Shown: positions 1 through 7,308, counted from the first letter of the stretch. The stretch: DNA of 23,868 nucleotides from an uncultured Desulfovibrio sp. (GCA_900546145.1 URBN01000029.1:1-23868); one strand, 5' to 3'. Translations and numbers: made by a program. Notes: a model not told the origin generated them from the letters alone.

Positions 1-1
1 C

Positions 2-838
2 ACGGCCTTCAAGCTTTCTCTGGCGGCCATGACGCCTCTGCAGATGATAGCCGTGTCCATGACCGTGGGAGGTCTGGTCTTCGCCCTGGTTCTCGCCATC
101 ACGGCACTGCGGGGAAAGCTCCACTCCTTCCGGAGCGCTGACGCGGCCGGAGCCGTCATCGCCGGTCCCGTCATTGCGGTCTACTACTTTGTCCTCTTTC
201 AGGGATACAGTCTCCTCCCAGCCCAGGTTGCCCAGCCCATCAACTATACATGGTCCATTGTTCTGGCCGTCATGCTCTGTGTGGCTCACAGAGAGCCTCT
301 TTCCGCGAAGCAGGTTTTCTGGATGCTTACGGCATGGGCTGGAGCGGCCCTCATCGCGGCCGGCGGAAAAGATATAGGTCCCATGAGCCCGGCAGGCATC
401 GGGCTCATGATTTCCTCCACATTTCTCTTCCCTCTTTTCTGGCTGCTCTCGGATCGCAGCAGACTGCCTCAGGCCCTCTTCATGCTCATCAGCTTCACCG
501 GCGCGGCGGCCCTTTCCTGGGCCGGTGTCCTCTGGGAAGGCCGTCCTTTTCCGGAAATGGCGTCCATTCTGCCCGCCGTCTATCTCGGCTTCTTTGAGCT
601 GAGTCTCCCCTATCTCTTCTGGGGCAAAGCCCTCCGCCTTGCCGACAGCGTGGCTCTGCTCGGCACGATGCCCATGATCGTTCCCTTTCTCGCCCTCTTC
701 TGGATTCACCTCTTCCTGGGCGAGCCGATACTCCTGACAACCATCCTCGGACTGACCTTCATCGTGGCCGGCACCTTCCTGCAGGCACGGGAAGACAGGA
801 AACGCCACGCGGCTCCCTCCGGAGCTGGCCGGGGCTGA
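2..838 (+). CDS. EamA/DMT-family membrane transporter, 5' end outside window
   Basis: The protein is almost entirely hydrophobic segments separated by short polar loops, which is typical of the drug/metabolite transporter superfamily (EamA type, usually about 300 residues and ten helices in two repeats). The closing part, with a GEP motif followed by an ITTILG-like helix and a basic tail, matches the end of the second EamA repeat. The substrate cannot be told from sequence; relatives export amino acids or metabolites. The frame stays open upstream of the first ATG at base 29 to the window edge, and family length implies about 30-40 more residues before it, so I treat the gene as 5'-truncated by the window. 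No terminator with a T-run follows on the + strand; the hairpins downstream suit the convergent tRNA gene better. Confidence 0.8.
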   Translation, partial: TAFKLSLAAMTPLQMIAVSMTVGGLVFALVLAITALRGKLHSFRSADAAGAVIAGPVIAVYYFVLFQGYSLLPAQVAQPINYTWSIVLAVMLCVAHREPLSAKQVFWMLTAWAGAALIAAGGKDIGPMSPAGIGLMISSTFLFPLFWLLSDRSRLPQALFMLISFTGAAALSWAGVLWEGRPFPEMASILPAVYLGFFELSLPYLFWGKALRLADSVALLGTMPMIVPFLALFWIHLFLGEPILLTTILGLTFIVAGTFLQAREDRKRHAAPSGAGRG

Positions 839-865
839 TTGCACCGGGACAGCAAAAACAAATCT

Positions 866-892
866 GCCCGCAGAAAGTTTCCTCCTGCGGGC
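866..892. repeat. 8-bp inverted repeat between transporter and tRNA gene
   Basis: GCCCGCAG at 866-873 pairs perfectly with CTGCGGGC at 885-892. On the - strand it is followed by AGATTTGTTTTT, so it may be a second, weaker terminator behind the tRNA. On the + strand it is followed by A residues, which does not suit a + terminator. Confidence 0.5.
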
Positions 893-924
893 AAAAAAAA
901 GGACCCGCGCTCAATCGCAGGTCC
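893..924 (-). terminator. Intrinsic terminator of tRNA-Lys
   Basis: Read on the - strand, a 9-bp stem (one G-T pair; arms 916-924 and 901-909) with a 6-nt loop is followed directly by eight T residues (bases 893-900). It begins 11 nt past the tRNA CCA end. Confidence 0.85.
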
Positions 925-935
925 CGTGAAATTTG

Positions 936-1011
<76 letters not shown>

Positions 1012-1025
1012 GCACCGCGAGAAGA

Positions 1026-1054
1026 CTTCTACGCTTGAGAGGCCTGCCGGTCAA
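1026..1054 (-). promoter_or_regulatory. Predicted sigma-70 promoter for tRNA-Lys
   Basis: On the - strand TTGACC (1049-1054) and TAGAAG (1026-1031) are separated by exactly 17 nt. The expected transcription start falls a few bases before the tRNA 5' end at 1011, as is usual for tRNA genes. Confidence 0.65.
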
Positions 1055-1097
1055 GCACTTTTTCTAAAATTCTGAAAAAAACTCTCAACAGCCCGGT

Positions 1098-1126
1098 TTG
1101 AGTCACATGATGACTTAAGGTATACT
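1098..1126 (+). promoter_or_regulatory. Predicted sigma-70 promoter of dsbD with overlapping inverted repeat
   Basis: TTGAGT (1098-1103) and TATACT (1121-1126) are 17 nt apart, a near-consensus promoter about 70 nt before the dsbD start. TTGAGTCA (1098-1105) and TGACTTAA (1111-1118) form an imperfect inverted repeat (7 of 8 positions) that starts on the -35 box and fills the spacer, a position where a repressor would block the polymerase. Confidence 0.65.
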
Positions 1127-1194
1127 GCAGACTTGCAAGTAACGTTCCGCCGAAGGCTCTCACCATACCGGCGCACTCGTTCCCAGGATATTTC

Positions 1195-3144
1195 ATGACA
1201 AAGAACTGTCAGCTCATTCTTCTCCCTCTTCTGTTTGCGCTCTCCCTGCTTCTCAGTCCGGCAGCTTCACAGGCAGGGGATGTAACGCCACAGATAGCCT
1301 TCGCGCGTGACGGCGACAGCGTCATCGCCACTGTCTATGCCCGCATTCCCGACGGCTATCACGCGTACGCCCATACGCCGGGCGATGCCGGCCGTCCCAC
1401 AACGCTTGACTTCTTTCTGGCAGACGGCGTTCCCGTCACCGTCTATTACCCGAAAGGCTCCCTGCAGCGGGATTATTATGACTCCTCGGCGACGGTTAAC
1501 GTTTATGACGGTGAGCTAAGCCTCTTCATGCTCCTGCCTCCTGACAGCCCTGGAAAACCTTACCGGGCCTCGCTCTCCCTGCTCATGTGCAGCTCGAGCA
1601 ATTGCGTCCCTGTGGACAGAAGCTTCAGCGGCACCATTCCCAGGAACATTCCCCCCATCAGCGCCATGTCCTGGGCGGAAAAGTGGAAGAAGGCCGAAGC
1701 AACGGGAGAAAGGGATTCCTCAAAGGAAACCGCAGACGTTCCGGAAGAACCTCTTTTCATGCCCCCGCCCCCTGAAGGGGCCCCCTCTGCAGGCCACTTC
1801 ATGCCTGCGCCCGGCGGCGGCATGTTTCCCGGAGAATCCGGAGACCTGCCTCAGAGCGGGCCGCACGTGCCTTTGGATGCGGAAAACGACAGCCCCCTGC
1901 CGCCGCCTCCTGAATTCAATATCCAGCTGCAGCCTGTCTACGCTGATCAGTCCATCGAGATTTTCGGCCTTGGCAAGGCACTCCTGCTGGGTATTATCGC
2001 GGGGCTCATTCTCAATGTCATGCCCTGCGTGCTCCCTGTTGTCACGCTGAAGCTCTCTGGCCTCCTCCTTCTGAGCGCCAATTCAAAAGAGGGCGTCATC
2101 CGCTTCCGCGAGCACAACATCTTCTTCGCCGCGGGTATTCTGACGCTCTTCACTGTGCTGGCCATTGTGCTTGGTGCCGCGGACCTCATCTGGGGGCAGT
2201 TCTATCAGAGTCAGGCGCTCATTCTGATCATGCTTGTGCTCATCTTTCTCATGGGCCTTTCCATGTTCGGGGTGTTCGATCTGCCCATGTTCAGTCTGAG
2301 TTCCCTCAAAAAAGCCCAGAACACCCGGCTTGAATCCTACACGACAGGCCTGCTTTCCACCATTCTGGCCACGCCCTGCTCCGGACCTCTGCTCGGAGGC
2401 GTGCTCGGCTGGGCCTTCACGCAGCCTCTGCCCATTCTCCTCGTGGTCTTCTGGGCCGTCGGCCTCGGCATGGCACTGCCCTATATCGTTCTGAGCATCT
2501 TTCCCTCGCTCGCGGCCATCCTGCCGAGACCCGGCACATGGATGGGGACTTTCGAAAAAATCGTGGGATTCCTGCTTTTCGGTACCTGCGTCTACCTTCT
2601 GTCGATTCTGCCTGATGAGCTGCACGTACAGATTCTGATCGCTCTGCTCATTACGGGCTTCGCCGCCTACCTCTGGAAGTGTTTCTGCAGCCTCAGAGCG
2701 CCGAAATCACGCCGCAGGGTGGGTTCTCTCCTCTTCCTCGGTATCATTGCCGGATCCATCTACATGGCGCTCACGCCCCCCACCCCCGCGCCAGGATGGA
2801 AGGAATTCAACCCGCACGAGTTCGTGAGCGACCTCGGCAACAAGCCCATGCTGGTGGAATTCACGGCCGACTGGTGCCCCAACTGCAAATTCCTTGAGTC
2901 CACGGTCTACACAGAGAAGAATATGGCAGCACTCAAAAAGCGCTACGGCCTCACCTTTGTACGCGTGGATCTCACGGACGCCAACGCTTACGGGCTCAAG
3001 TTGCTCAACCTTCTGGGCAGCCGTAGCATTCCCGTGGCGGCCATCTTCCCACAGGGAGGAAACGCTTCCCAGCCCATGGTCCTCAGGGATGTCTTTTCAA
3101 CAAGCGGTCTCAGGGAAGCAGCTCGCAAAACGCTCACGCGCTGA
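1195..3144 (+). CDS. dsbD: Thiol:disulfide interchange protein DsbD
   Basis: DsbD moves electrons from cytoplasmic thioredoxin across the inner membrane to periplasmic thiol proteins. All three modules are visible. A signal peptide (about residues 1-27) precedes the periplasmic alpha domain with Cys132 and Cys137. A CcdA-like membrane domain (about 257-520) carries the paired cysteines MPCV (Cys278) and TPCS (Cys395). The C-terminal thioredoxin-like domain has WCPNC (Cys561, Cys564). At 649 residues it is somewhat longer than E. coli DsbD (about 565), mainly because of a Pro/Gly/Met-rich linker at about 184-243. AGGA lies 6 nt before the ATG. The alpha-domain cysteines are four residues apart here, against five in E. 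coli. It has its own promoter and stands alone. Confidence 0.95.
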   Translation: MTKNCQLILLPLLFALSLLLSPAASQAGDVTPQIAFARDGDSVIATVYARIPDGYHAYAHTPGDAGRPTTLDFFLADGVPVTVYYPKGSLQRDYYDSSATVNVYDGELSLFMLLPPDSPGKPYRASLSLLMCSSSNCVPVDRSFSGTIPRNIPPISAMSWAEKWKKAEATGERDSSKETADVPEEPLFMPPPPEGAPSAGHFMPAPGGGMFPGESGDLPQSGPHVPLDAENDSPLPPPPEFNIQLQPVYADQSIEIFGLGKALLLGIIAGLILNVMPCVLPVVTLKLSGLLLLSANSKEGVIRFREHNIFFAAGILTLFTVLAIVLGAADLIWGQFYQSQALILIMLVLIFLMGLSMFGVFDLPMFSLSSLKKAQNTRLESYTTGLLSTILATPCSGPLLGGVLGWAFTQPLPILLVVFWAVGLGMALPYIVLSIFPSLAAILPRPGTWMGTFEKIVGFLLFGTCVYLLSILPDELHVQILIALLITGFAAYLWKCFCSLRAPKSRRRVGSLLFLGIIAGSIYMALTPPTPAPGWKEFNPHEFVSDLGNKPMLVEFTADWCPNCKFLESTVYTEKNMAALKKRYGLTFVRVDLTDANAYGLKLLNLLGSRSIPVAAIFPQGGNASQPMVLRDVFSTSGLREAARKTLTR

Positions 3145-3172
3145 TCGTATTTTTTCTCCCGCGGAGGCAAAG

Positions 3173-3220
3173 CACCAGAGAGGCCGGGAAGGACATCGCT
3201 CCTTCCCGGCCTCTCTGGTG
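3173..3220. repeat. Perfect 21-bp inverted repeat at convergent gene junction
   Basis: Bases 3173-3193 are the exact reverse complement of 3200-3220, with a 6-nt loop (CATCGC). It lies between the dsbD stop (3144) and the end of the convergent methyltransferase gene (3253), so it probably ends transcription from both sides. Neither flank has a proper T-run (GTAAATAAAAG on +), so it is not a textbook intrinsic terminator. Confidence 0.75.
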
Positions 3221-3252
3221 GTAAATAAAAGCTGAACGCGGCAGATACCGTT

Positions 3253-4008
3253 CTACTTAACGGCCTTCATTCTGAGACGCACGTAGTCTGCCGTCCACGT
3301 CCCGTCCCTGAACAGGCTGTCCTTCAGACTGTTCGTGGCTTCCGCGATAATCTGTTCCTTCAGGGATTCATCGGAAACAGCCTGGAACGGGGTCTTCACA
3401 AACATGCGAATCCACTCCGCCATGCCGTCATCCCCCTTCAGAGGCGTGGGCCTTTCGAAGAGCTTGGCATACTTCACGGTGAATCCGATGCGTTCGAGCA
3501 TGCCCGTGTACTCCTCAGCCGTGGGAAAATAGAAGGGCATCATGTACGGCAGGCCGTGCGCGGCGAATGCCTTTCCGAGAGCCTCGTGTATGCGGGCGTT
3601 GTTACCGGCGCCGCCCATTTCAAAAACAAGCTCGCCTCCGTCCTTGAGCGCTCTGTAGACACAGGCCAGCAGAAGCGGATGCTTGTATTTCGGAATCCAG
3701 TGAAACACGGCGTTGGAAAAAACGACGTCCACGGGCTCCTCAAGAGAGAAAAACGAGGCGTCTCCCTTGTGGAAACGGATGCCCGGGCAGTTTTCGCTGG
3801 CCACGGACAGCAGTTCATCGGACTGATCGATGCCCTGCACGTTGTATCCGCTGTCCTTAAGTTCTTTCGTGAGCGTCCCGTTGCCACAGCCAAGATCGAG
3901 GACGCTCGCGCCCTTACCCGCGTCGATGAGGCCGATCAGCTCTCTGCCGTATTCAGGCACATAGGAAAAGTCGGAGCCGTATTTTTCGGCGTCCCAGGTT
4001 ATATTCAT
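3253..4008 (-). CDS. Class I SAM-dependent methyltransferase (trans-aconitate methyltransferase-like)
   Basis: Residues 36-44 (VLDLGCGNG) are the glycine-rich SAM-binding motif I, followed by an acidic residue in GIDQSD (about 61) that would bind the ribose. A motif near 98-105 (SNAVFHWI) resembles the stretch ANAVFQW of Tam, the trans-aconitate methyltransferase. The length (251) also fits Tam-like enzymes. The true substrate is not certain, because many proteins of this type act on other carboxylic acids or lipids. GGAG lies 8 nt before the ATG. It is 114 nt downstream of hslU on the same strand, with a hairpin between, so it could be read from the hslU promoter in part. It converges on dsbD. 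Confidence 0.8.
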   Translation of the reverse strand: MNITWDAEKYGSDFSYVPEYGRELIGLIDAGKGASVLDLGCGNGTLTKELKDSGYNVQGIDQSDELLSVASENCPGIRFHKGDASFFSLEEPVDVVFSNAVFHWIPKYKHPLLLACVYRALKDGGELVFEMGGAGNNARIHEALGKAFAAHGLPYMMPFYFPTAEEYTGMLERIGFTVKYAKLFERPTPLKGDDGMAEWIRMFVKTPFQAVSDESLKEQIIAEATNSLKDSLFRDGTWTADYVRLRMKAVK

Positions 4009-4051
4009 ATTTCTTGCTCCGGAAACCCGCTGAACTCTGCCGGAAACGGCG

Positions 4052-4090
4052 CCGTACCGTGTATCCCGGCATACACCGGGACCGGTACGG
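4052..4090. repeat. Two-step inverted repeat between hslU and methyltransferase
   Basis: Outer arms CCGTACCG (4052-4059) and CGGTACGG (4083-4090) enclose a second stem TCCCGG/CCGGGA (4064-4069, 4076-4081). There is no T-run on either side. It may slow or process the transcript leaving hslU rather than end it cleanly. Confidence 0.55.
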
Positions 4091-4122
4091 ACAGCGCCCC
4101 CGCAGATTCCCGCGGAAGAAAA

Positions 4123-5436
4123 TTACAGGATGTAACGGCTGAGATCCTGATCCTCACGAACGTCAGTGAGATGCTCGCGGACGTAATCGCGGTTGATCAC
4201 GACCTGTGCGCCAGGCATATCCGGCGCGTCAAAGGAAACATCGGCCAGAACCTTTTCCATGATGGTGTAGAGGCGGCGGGCGCCGATGTCCTCGTTGTGG
4301 GAGTTGATTTCCTCGGCGAACGCCGCAATTTCCTCAAGGCCGTCATCGGTAAAGCTCAGGCGCACATTCTCCGTGTTCAGAAGAGCGGCATACTGCTTTG
4401 TCAGGGCATTATCGGGTTCCTTGAGGATGCGCAGGAATTCATTGCGTCCGAGAGCGTCCAGTTCCACGCGCAGGGGGAAACGGCCCTGCAGTTCGGGAAT
4501 AAGGTCACTGGGCTTACTGAAATGGAAAGCGCCGGCCGAGATGAACAGGATGTGGTCGGTGTGCACGATGCCGTACTTGGTATTGACGGAACAGCCCTCG
4601 ACAATGGGCAGAAGGTCGCGCTGCACGCCTTCCCGGGACACGTCGGAGCTGCGGTTCTGGCTCGTTGAGGCGATCTTGTCGATTTCGTCTATGAAAACGA
4701 TGCCCATCTGCTCGGTACGCTTCTTGGCAGTCTCGATGATCGTGTTTTCATCCACCAGCTTCTCGGATTCTTCCTGAAGCAGAATTTTATAAGCGTCCTT
4801 CACCTTGAGCTTGCGGCGGGACTGCTTGGGCGGAAAGGCCTTGCTGAAAAGCCCCTTCATCTGACTGCCCATTTCTTCCATGCCAGGAATAGCGAAAAGG
4901 TCGATCTGGCGCCCCGGCTGCTCGGTGACTTCCATCTCGACTTCCATGTTGTCCAGGACGCCGAGCTTATACTGCTGGCGGATCTTCTCGCGCGTGGAGG
5001 CGTGCTGCTCCGAGCCCATCGAACCGGGCAGGAGGAGATCCATGAGGCGGGACTCCGCGGCAGCACCGGCAGCCTTCTTTACACGCTCGTTTTCTTCCTC
5101 GCGCACCATGTGGATGGCGATATTGAGAAGGTCGCGGATCATGGATTCCACATCACGGCCCACGTAGCCCACTTCCGTGAACTTCGTGGCTTCCACCTTT
5201 ACGAACGGGGCTCCGCTCAGTTTGGCCAGGCGGCGCGCTATTTCGGTCTTGCCGCAGCCCGTGGGACCCATCATGATGATGTTCTTGGGCGCCACCTCAT
5301 CGCGAAGTTCCTCGGGCAGCTGCTGTCTGCGCCACCTGTTGCGGATAGCCACAGCCACCATGCGTTTGGCGTTTTCCTGACCAATGACATACTTATCGAG
5401 TTCAGCCACTATTTCATGCGGCTTCATTGTGCTCAT
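4123..5436 (-). CDS. hslU: ATP-dependent protease ATPase subunit HslU (ClpY)
   Basis: HslU is the AAA+ unfoldase that feeds proteins into the HslV peptidase. Visible are the Walker A motif GPTGCGKT (57-64), the pore loop GYVGRD (90-95), the inserted I domain (about 110-235), the Walker B motif IVFIDEID (246-253), the GRF arginine finger (about 318-320), the GARRL sensor-2 motif (385-389) and the C-terminal tail DLSRYIL. That tail is the part that docks into HslV. The length of 437 is normal. GAGAGG lies just before the ATG at 5436; a second ATG at codon 4 is possible. Unusually, no hslV lies beside it: the upstream neighbour is a 76-residue protein with a terminator between. Confidence 0.96.
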   Translation of the reverse strand: MSTMKPHEIVAELDKYVIGQENAKRMVAVAIRNRWRRQQLPEELRDEVAPKNIIMMGPTGCGKTEIARRLAKLSGAPFVKVEATKFTEVGYVGRDVESMIRDLLNIAIHMVREEENERVKKAAGAAAESRLMDLLLPGSMGSEQHASTREKIRQQYKLGVLDNMEVEMEVTEQPGRQIDLFAIPGMEEMGSQMKGLFSKAFPPKQSRRKLKVKDAYKILLQEESEKLVDENTIIETAKKRTEQMGIVFIDEIDKIASTSQNRSSDVSREGVQRDLLPIVEGCSVNTKYGIVHTDHILFISAGAFHFSKPSDLIPELQGRFPLRVELDALGRNEFLRILKEPDNALTKQYAALLNTENVRLSFTDDGLEEIAAFAEEINSHNEDIGARRLYTIMEKVLADVSFDAPDMPGAQVVINRDYVREHLTDVREDQDLSRYIL

Positions 5437-5503
5437 ATAAACCTCTCTGCCGGCCAGACGCGGAAAATCCGCGGGCGGACGACGTTTTTTTCATATTTAC
5501 GAA

Positions 5504-5524
5504 GTGCACGCAGTGCATGTGCAC
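5504..5524. repeat. GTGCAY triplet repeat / palindrome in hslU leader
   Basis: GTGCAC (5504-5509), GTGCAT (5513-5518) and GTGCAC (5519-5524) are packed into 21 bp, and the two outer copies are self-palindromic. They lie directly downstream of the predicted hslU promoter, around the expected transcription start. This is a possible operator. Confidence 0.45.
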
Positions 5525-5552
5525 AATATAAGCATCACCTGGCAGGGCGCAA
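5525..5552 (-). promoter_or_regulatory. Predicted promoter of hslU
   Basis: On the - strand TTGCGC (5547-5552) and TATATT (5525-5530) are 16 nt apart, upstream of the hslU ATG by about 90 nt. I see no heat-shock sigma-32-type CTTGAAA/CCCAT pair here. Confidence 0.45.
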
Positions 5553-5563
5553 CGGCGGACAAC

Positions 5564-5590
5564 AAAAAAGCCGCCCCGTGAAGGACGGCT
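5564..5590 (-). terminator. Intrinsic terminator after the 76-residue gene
   Basis: On the - strand AGCCGTCC (5583-5590) pairs with GGGCGGCT (5569-5576) over 8 bp with one G-T pair and a 6-nt loop, followed by a run of T residues (5564-5569). It separates the small gene from hslU. Confidence 0.85.
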
Positions 5591-5617
5591 GTTCTCTGTC
5601 TGCGGGAAATGAGACCG

Positions 5618-5848
5618 CTACCTGGATTTTCTCACCTTCTGGCAGCGGATTTTGACATCCCTGAAAGGACAGACGCCGCGTTCAGACTTCGTGCGGGCGA
5701 ATTCATCCCGCAGGGCCTTTTCCTGCTGCTTCGCAATCTGCTGGCACTCCTCCTGCGACGAAAGAGCAGCAGCGTCTTCCTCGGCCTCGAGCGTTCCGCC
5801 CTCGGTCAGGTAAAGTGTCATCAGAAGCACGTAGGAAGCAGTTGTCAT
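5618..5848 (-). CDS. Small cysteine-containing protein of unknown function (76 residues)
   Basis: I do not recognise this protein. The first 15 residues (MTTASYVLLMTLYLT) are hydrophobic like a short anchor or weak signal sequence. An acidic stretch follows, then a charged helical part rich in Gln, Lys and Arg, with Cys35 (EEC), Cys60 (VCPF) and Cys69 (RC). Short secreted or membrane-tethered proteins of this layout are common and mostly uncharacterised. The frame is open for 40 more codons upstream, but AAGGA sits 9 nt before the ATG at 5848, and the longer version would run over the promoter, so I choose 5848. It has its own promoter and a strong terminator, which supports a real gene. Confidence 0.65.
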   Translation of the reverse strand: MTTASYVLLMTLYLTEGGTLEAEEDAAALSSQEECQQIAKQQEKALRDEFARTKSERGVCPFRDVKIRCQKVRKSR

Positions 5849-5889
5849 TGCGATCTTTCCTTTTGGGTCTTCACCCCTTGGCTTTCTTT

Positions 5890-5917
5890 GTGTTACCCTA
5901 AAGCGCCTTTCTGTCAA
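5890..5917 (-). promoter_or_regulatory. Predicted promoter of the 76-residue gene
   Basis: On the - strand a consensus -35 TTGACA (5912-5917) is followed after 16 nt by TAACAC (5890-5895). The -35 box lies inside the 16-bp motif at 5913-5928 that recurs at 6083-6098. Confidence 0.5.
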
Positions 5918-5928
5918 GTATTTTGAAC
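5913..5928. repeat. Copy 1 of a 16-bp near-palindromic motif
   Basis: GTCAAGTATTTTGAAC matches GTCAAGATATTTGAAC at 6083-6098 in 13 of 16 positions. Both have the form GTCAA-n-TTGAAC. This copy overlaps the -35 box of the small gene. Confidence 0.5.
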
Positions 5929-6182
5929 CGAAAAGAGGGGATTTTTGCACCGGCAGGCCTCTCCCCACGCAGTCCGCAAAAAACGGACCAGTGCATTCCG
6001 GCGTTCTTCCCTTGCTGATACCGCGGTTTGCGCCAGACCGCGACGGAAATTTTTTTCAAGACTCTCTGAAACCGGGGCTTCCGTCAAGATATTTGAACGG
6101 AAGCGTCAGAAAGAATCCAACGCCGGGCGGAAACGCGGAAGGGGCTTTTGCCAAACACCCCCGAAACAGGAATGATACAAAT
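5929..6182. other. Intergenic stretch without a convincing gene
   Basis: Between the 76-residue gene's promoter and the ppaC terminator there is no frame with a ribosome site and protein-like composition. Two short + frames (5945-6175, 5991-6227) are rich in Arg, Pro and Lys, lack ribosome sites and one runs through the ppaC terminator. The only structure I see is the inverted repeat at 6077-6104. Confidence 0.6.
6077..6104. repeat. 8-bp inverted repeat around copy 2 of the 16-bp motif
   Basis: GCTTCCGT (6077-6084) and ACGGAAGC (6097-6104) are perfect inverted arms around a 12-nt AT-rich centre, which contains most of the motif GTCAAGATATTTGAAC (6083-6098). There is no T-run, so a protein-binding site is more likely than a terminator. 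Confidence 0.55.
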
Positions 6183-6209
6183 AAAAAGCCCCCCTCTTCC
6201 GAGGGGGGC
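6183..6209 (-). terminator. Intrinsic terminator of ppaC
   Basis: On the - strand a perfect 9-bp G/C stem (arms 6201-6209 and 6188-6196) with a GGAA loop is followed by TTTTT (6183-6187), about 25 nt past the ppaC stop. Confidence 0.93.
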
Positions 6210-6233
6210 CGTATATTCAGGATATGAAGCTTA

Positions 6234-7151
6234 CTACTTCATGACCTTCTGAAGCGGAGGAACGACCTGCTTCTTACGGCTCATAACGCCATCAAGCCAC
6301 ACATGGGTGCCCTCGGGCTTCTTGCCGAAAGCCTTCTCGACGACGGACGGGTCATCGGAGGCGATGAGCATGTCGGAACCTTCCTTCATGATGTCGGTGA
6401 GAAGCAGGAAGACAGAATGACGGCCTTCGCCCTTGATCTTCTCGATTTCCTTCTGGAGGCCATCACGGTACTTGTCGAGCATGCTGAGATCAACGACTTC
6501 GAGCTGGCCGATGCCAACCTTCTTGCCGCCCATGTCGAAGTCCTTGTAGTCACGATGGACGAGCTCGTCCATGGTGGCACCTTCAAGGGCGCTCTTCACT
6601 TTGTACATTTCCATGCCGAGAGCCTTCACGTCGCTCACGCCGGCAATCTTGGCGAGCTGTTCGCAGGCCTTCTTGTCGTCAGGAGTGCAGGTGACGGACT
6701 TGAAGATAACGGTATCGGAAAGGATGGCGCACAGCATGCCGCCGGCGATGTCCTTGGGGATCTCGACGCCGTAGAAATTGTACATATTGGTGATGACGGT
6801 GCAGGAGCAGCCAGCGGGCCAGATCCAGCAGAGGAGCGGGCTGTTGGTGGTCACATCGCCGAGCTTGTGATGGTCAACGATGCCGAGCACATTGGCGGAA
6901 TCCATGCCCTTGGGAGCCTGGGCGAGGTCGGAGAAGTCAACAAGGTAAAGATCCTTGCCGGCCACGTCGGAAACAACCTCAGGAGCGGTCAGGCCGAACT
7001 TGTCGAGAACGAACTTGGTCTCAGGAGTGGGCGCGCCCTGAGCGGCGGCCTTCACGTCCTTGCCGAGTTTTTTGTACAGGTCCGTGATAGCAATGGCAGA
7101 AATGATACTGTCGGTATCAGGATTCATGTGGCCGATAACAAAAGCGGACAT
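6234..7151 (-). CDS. ppaC: Manganese-dependent inorganic pyrophosphatase, family II
   Basis: The enzyme splits pyrophosphate to phosphate in the cytoplasm. In sulfate reducers this pulls ATP sulfurylase forward. The DHH-family motifs are all present: GHMNPDTDS (7-15, metal ligands His8, Asp12 and Asp14), an Asp in LVDFSD (72), VDHH (92-95), an Asp in ILSDT (146), and the C-terminal substrate-binding SRKKQ (291-295) of the DHHA2 domain. The length (305) is normal. Where Bacillus enzymes read VDHNE this protein reads VDFSD; the metal-binding Asp is kept. GGAGG lies 6 nt before the ATG. It has its own terminator and stands as a single gene after xerC. Confidence 0.96.
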   Translation of the reverse strand: MSAFVIGHMNPDTDSIISAIAITDLYKKLGKDVKAAAQGAPTPETKFVLDKFGLTAPEVVSDVAGKDLYLVDFSDLAQAPKGMDSANVLGIVDHHKLGDVTTNSPLLCWIWPAGCSCTVITNMYNFYGVEIPKDIAGGMLCAILSDTVIFKSVTCTPDDKKACEQLAKIAGVSDVKALGMEMYKVKSALEGATMDELVHRDYKDFDMGGKKVGIGQLEVVDLSMLDKYRDGLQKEIEKIKGEGRHSVFLLLTDIMKEGSDMLIASDDPSVVEKAFGKKPEGTHVWLDGVMSRKKQVVPPLQKVMK

Positions 7152-7308
7152 ACGGTTCCTCCACTAGAAGTTTCAATATGGCAGCGTACAAGGGTTTGGA
7201 ATACTGCCTTTCTAAAAACTTTGTTAAAGATAGCACAAGCTCAGCAGAATGCCAAGAGTCCGGACAAACGGTTTTACGTCTTTTTTGGTTTTTCTTTGAT
7301 TTGCCCCG

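Noticed and set aside
3556..4668. A 370-codon + frame opposite the methyltransferase and hslU
   Set aside because: Antisense to two solid genes and spanning their intergenic hairpin; no ribosome site.
5945..6227. Short + frames between the 76-residue gene and ppaC
   Set aside because: No ribosome site, biased composition, and one runs through the ppaC terminator.
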